Shown here one piece after another: positions 61,698-64,000 of a stretch of DNA of 64,000 bases. Every line of letters begins with the position of its first letter. Position 1 is the first letter of the stretch. The stretch is from Taenia hydatigena (lineage: Eukaryota; Platyhelminthes; Cestoda; Cyclophyllidea; Taeniidae), in assembly GCA_036345935.2 (NCBI GenBank), contig JADWOT020000009.1:820287-884286 (forward strand), in the 5' to 3' direction. The notes below the pieces were generated by a model. That model did no database searches, was not told the DNA's origin, and saw only the letters and a program-made list of their open reading frames with translations. Made by a program: the position numbers and the translations under genes.

Positions 61698-64000
61698 ACC
61701 CCTCTTTTCTCCTAGATTCGTGCGACCTTTTGAAGCCACATGGCATAAAGTGTCCGTTGAATCTGGGTGGGGAGGCTGGATATTTCTATGTGACAAATGT
61801 GAGACATTAAGGCTGCAACGATTGCCTTTGGCATTAAGGTTTGCTGGGCGATATATTTACCGAAATCCATGAAGACGGTTTTGCCAAAATTTACTCTTTT
61901 TATATGTTGTTTAACATCCCTTATCAGATGTTGGTCTGCTTTCGCTGCATTACCTTACTATCGGAATATTGAGTTAGTGTGGCTATTAAAGTGGCTGAGA
62001 TTTATTGTGCCTTCTTCCCCTCCCACGAAATGATATTTTAGTTACATAATCTCCTTGCGTTCACTAAACCGCCAACTGATTGGTCGTTTAGTGTTTTTTC
62101 GTTCTCTAACATTCCTTTTACGATAGTGCCTAACGAATGTTCCGAGAACTTTCCCTTTTTGTCATGTTTCCTCGTTTTATAAATCGTGATTTGTGTAAAT
62201 GCTGTTGCTCCTTGTCATATGGTCAGTTATGGTTTTGTCAATGCCACACCATCACCTTTCATGGTGTTTTGATTGGCCGGAACAGTTGTCGACATCTTGA
62301 CAACTGCTCTCACATGATCGCTTATTGAACCGCCTTCAAAACATGTTACGTTACAGAGTCATTAACTTACTACTGCTCACCAAATGCCCCTCAAGCCGTA
62401 AGGCTTTTATCAAGCTGTACATCAGCAACTGTAAAACCGCTTTTGTTTATTTCTCCTAAAATAAGAATTCTCCCAACGGTTCAAAATGATCATAACTCTA
62501 TGTGGGCGGTTCTTTTAAATGCTAAACAATGCATAAGGCTGACAATTTTACAAGTTAAAACCCAACTCCTGTTGATACAGGTGACCTTGAAATAACACCC
62601 ACAGTAAAACATTTCTCTCCTCGTCATTTAACTGGCCAATTATCAACCAATGGGAAGAGGAGCTCTTTAACCGGCGGCAGTAAAAACTGACCGAGTGAGG
62701 CATTTCCACCTGTAGAAAGCATTTGCATTAACCGTTCCTATGGTATACTGTAGGGAGCAGCAACCGCCGTTGCACCCAGCCAGTCACAAAACGGCAATTT
62801 CCGTCTCTCTTCTATCAGCTTGTTGTGCTACAAAATGACTTCAATTTTCTATCTCATTTCTACTTTCCACTTGGCATGTTCCATCTGATTATATAATTAG
62901 CAGATAGCAAAAGATTCTTTTGTAGGTAAGATATTGGAAGTACGAGGCCTTAGAATGCTTTTCCAATTGAGTCATTAGTATTGGCTTGTTGCCACAATGA
63001 AGAAAAACGAGAGAAAAGAGCTGCAGCACCTTCACACCATCGGGGTAAATTGCATGGAATCGGTGGATCTCAGCCGCCATTGGATACACGATTGCTCTCA
63101 CAGCTATCAGCCCTAGATTTGTAGACTAAAAAGAAAATTTTGGAGACGCAAAACAGCCTACTTTGTGTCATTCATTTTCAAAGTACGCAACACTTTTATG
63201 AACTAAGGGGAAGACATTTCCAGCAATTGTACAATTCTTGAACCTTTCTGCTTGTCAACAGGATGTTGTTTCCCTTTTCGAGAGTGTCATCTTTCTAACG
63301 TTAGAAGATTCACTCTGTTCTCACAATGCCCAGAAGGCGAGATTTGCAGGATTTCCAAGCAGCATGAAACAAGTGCTGTCTCTATCTTCCGCAGAAATGT
63401 GGAGGAGTTAGGCTCGACCGGAACGCCTTGTAATGAATGCAACTTAAAAGTCTCCACAAACGAAAAATTATGGCAAGTAGCTCAGTTGGGAACCGCATCA
63501 CTCCTTCTAGTCGCATACCTATCTTTGAAACCAACCCATTCATAGATATTACAAAATAACCCTTTTGCTCCTAAATTTCAACTTGTGAATTCGCGACATC
63601 ACTTTTAGGTGATTCAAACAAAGAGGTAATTGCAATACGCTCTGTCAAAAATGGCTAATCACAAACTTACTTTGACTTAATTTTTTGACCTCAATAAGGG
63701 TAATAAGAGAGATTCTCGTTAAGAACTTCGAAATTTAAAAGAAAGAAAAGCTTCAAGCCCATCAAACAGTGCCTGTTCTTTTATTTTTGAGAAATCTGTA
63801 CTTATTCTCCACCAAAAAGTATGTGAATCGTCTTAATTTTAGACTGAACCATTTTTTCTTGGTTTGCAGAATTTCATTTTTCTGCGCCTCACCACAGAAT
63901 GTACAACTCATACTACCAATCAGTGAGTTGAGTTTGCATGCCCTTTCCTCATGAAAACAATCTTATCCAACACGTTTTGCTGTTTTGGGGAAAAAATGCA
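61698..64000. other. Right flank, no supportable gene
   Basis: AT-leaning sequence with CCAAT/ATTGG motifs at 62272-62276 and 62636-62640. A plus-strand frame at 63252-63545 begins after a CAG and contains several cysteines, but no family is recognised. Confidence 0.5.

Noticed and set aside
61553..61872. Poly-Leu, poly-Ser and poly-Arg frames
   Set aside because: Translations of (CCT)31 in different frames, not proteins.
62283..62306. 8-bp inverted repeat CAGTTGTC...GACAACTG
   Set aside because: Arms of eight bases around an eight-base loop are expected by chance several times in a window this size.
1..64000. CRISPR array, prokaryotic operon or phage-like system
   Set aside because: No regularly spaced direct repeats of CRISPR type. 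Spliced eukaryotic genes dominate and no prokaryotic gene organisation is present.

Overview
The window is eukaryotic and AT-leaning. It carries five intron-containing protein genes, long gene-poor stretches and two large inverted duplications. Introns range from 31 bp to about 1.5 kb, and many are only 31-48 bp. That pattern, together with the gene families present, fits a parasitic flatworm, most likely a tapeworm (cestode). The species assignment is inference; the gene structures are read directly from the sequence.

Layout. 1-23.0 kb holds no gene I can support. It carries simple repeats, G-rich tracts and a 757 bp inverted repeat pair (4327-5083 and 8755-9511). 23.0-25.6 kb is a seven-exon DUSP12-type dual-specificity phosphatase on the minus strand. 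25.6-30.1 kb is gene-free. 30.1-42.0 kb is the gene-dense core: a Sam68/KHDRBS-like STAR RNA-binding protein (minus), propionyl-CoA carboxylase beta PCCB (plus, head to head with the KH gene across 200 bp), an XK-related membrane protein (plus) and the splicing factor RBM22 (plus, 412 bp after the XK gene). 42.0-50.4 kb is gene-poor. A 100-base N gap lies at 50412-50511. 50.5-61.7 kb is a second inverted duplication with arms of about 2.4-2.5 kb, a 6.2 kb spacer and long purine/pyrimidine microsatellites. 61.7-64 kb shows no supportable gene.

The five genes are not one pathway. RBM22 and the KH protein both act in RNA processing, PCCB is mitochondrial metabolism, the XK protein is a membrane protein and DUSP12 is a phosphatase. 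All five coding sequences could be assembled into intact reading frames with GT-AG introns and consistent phases, giving 293, 318, 540, 439 and 500 residues.

The most interesting points are the two independent inverted duplications, whose near-identical arms fray at the inner edge (a gene-conversion-like pattern). Others are Cys434 of PCCB where human PCCB has Asp, a 48-nt stop-free PCCB intron, a 31-nt intron in DUSP12, a possible trans-splice acceptor before RBM22, and a perfect 17-bp hairpin at 22741-22778. No CRISPR array, prokaryotic operon or recognisable transposase was seen.
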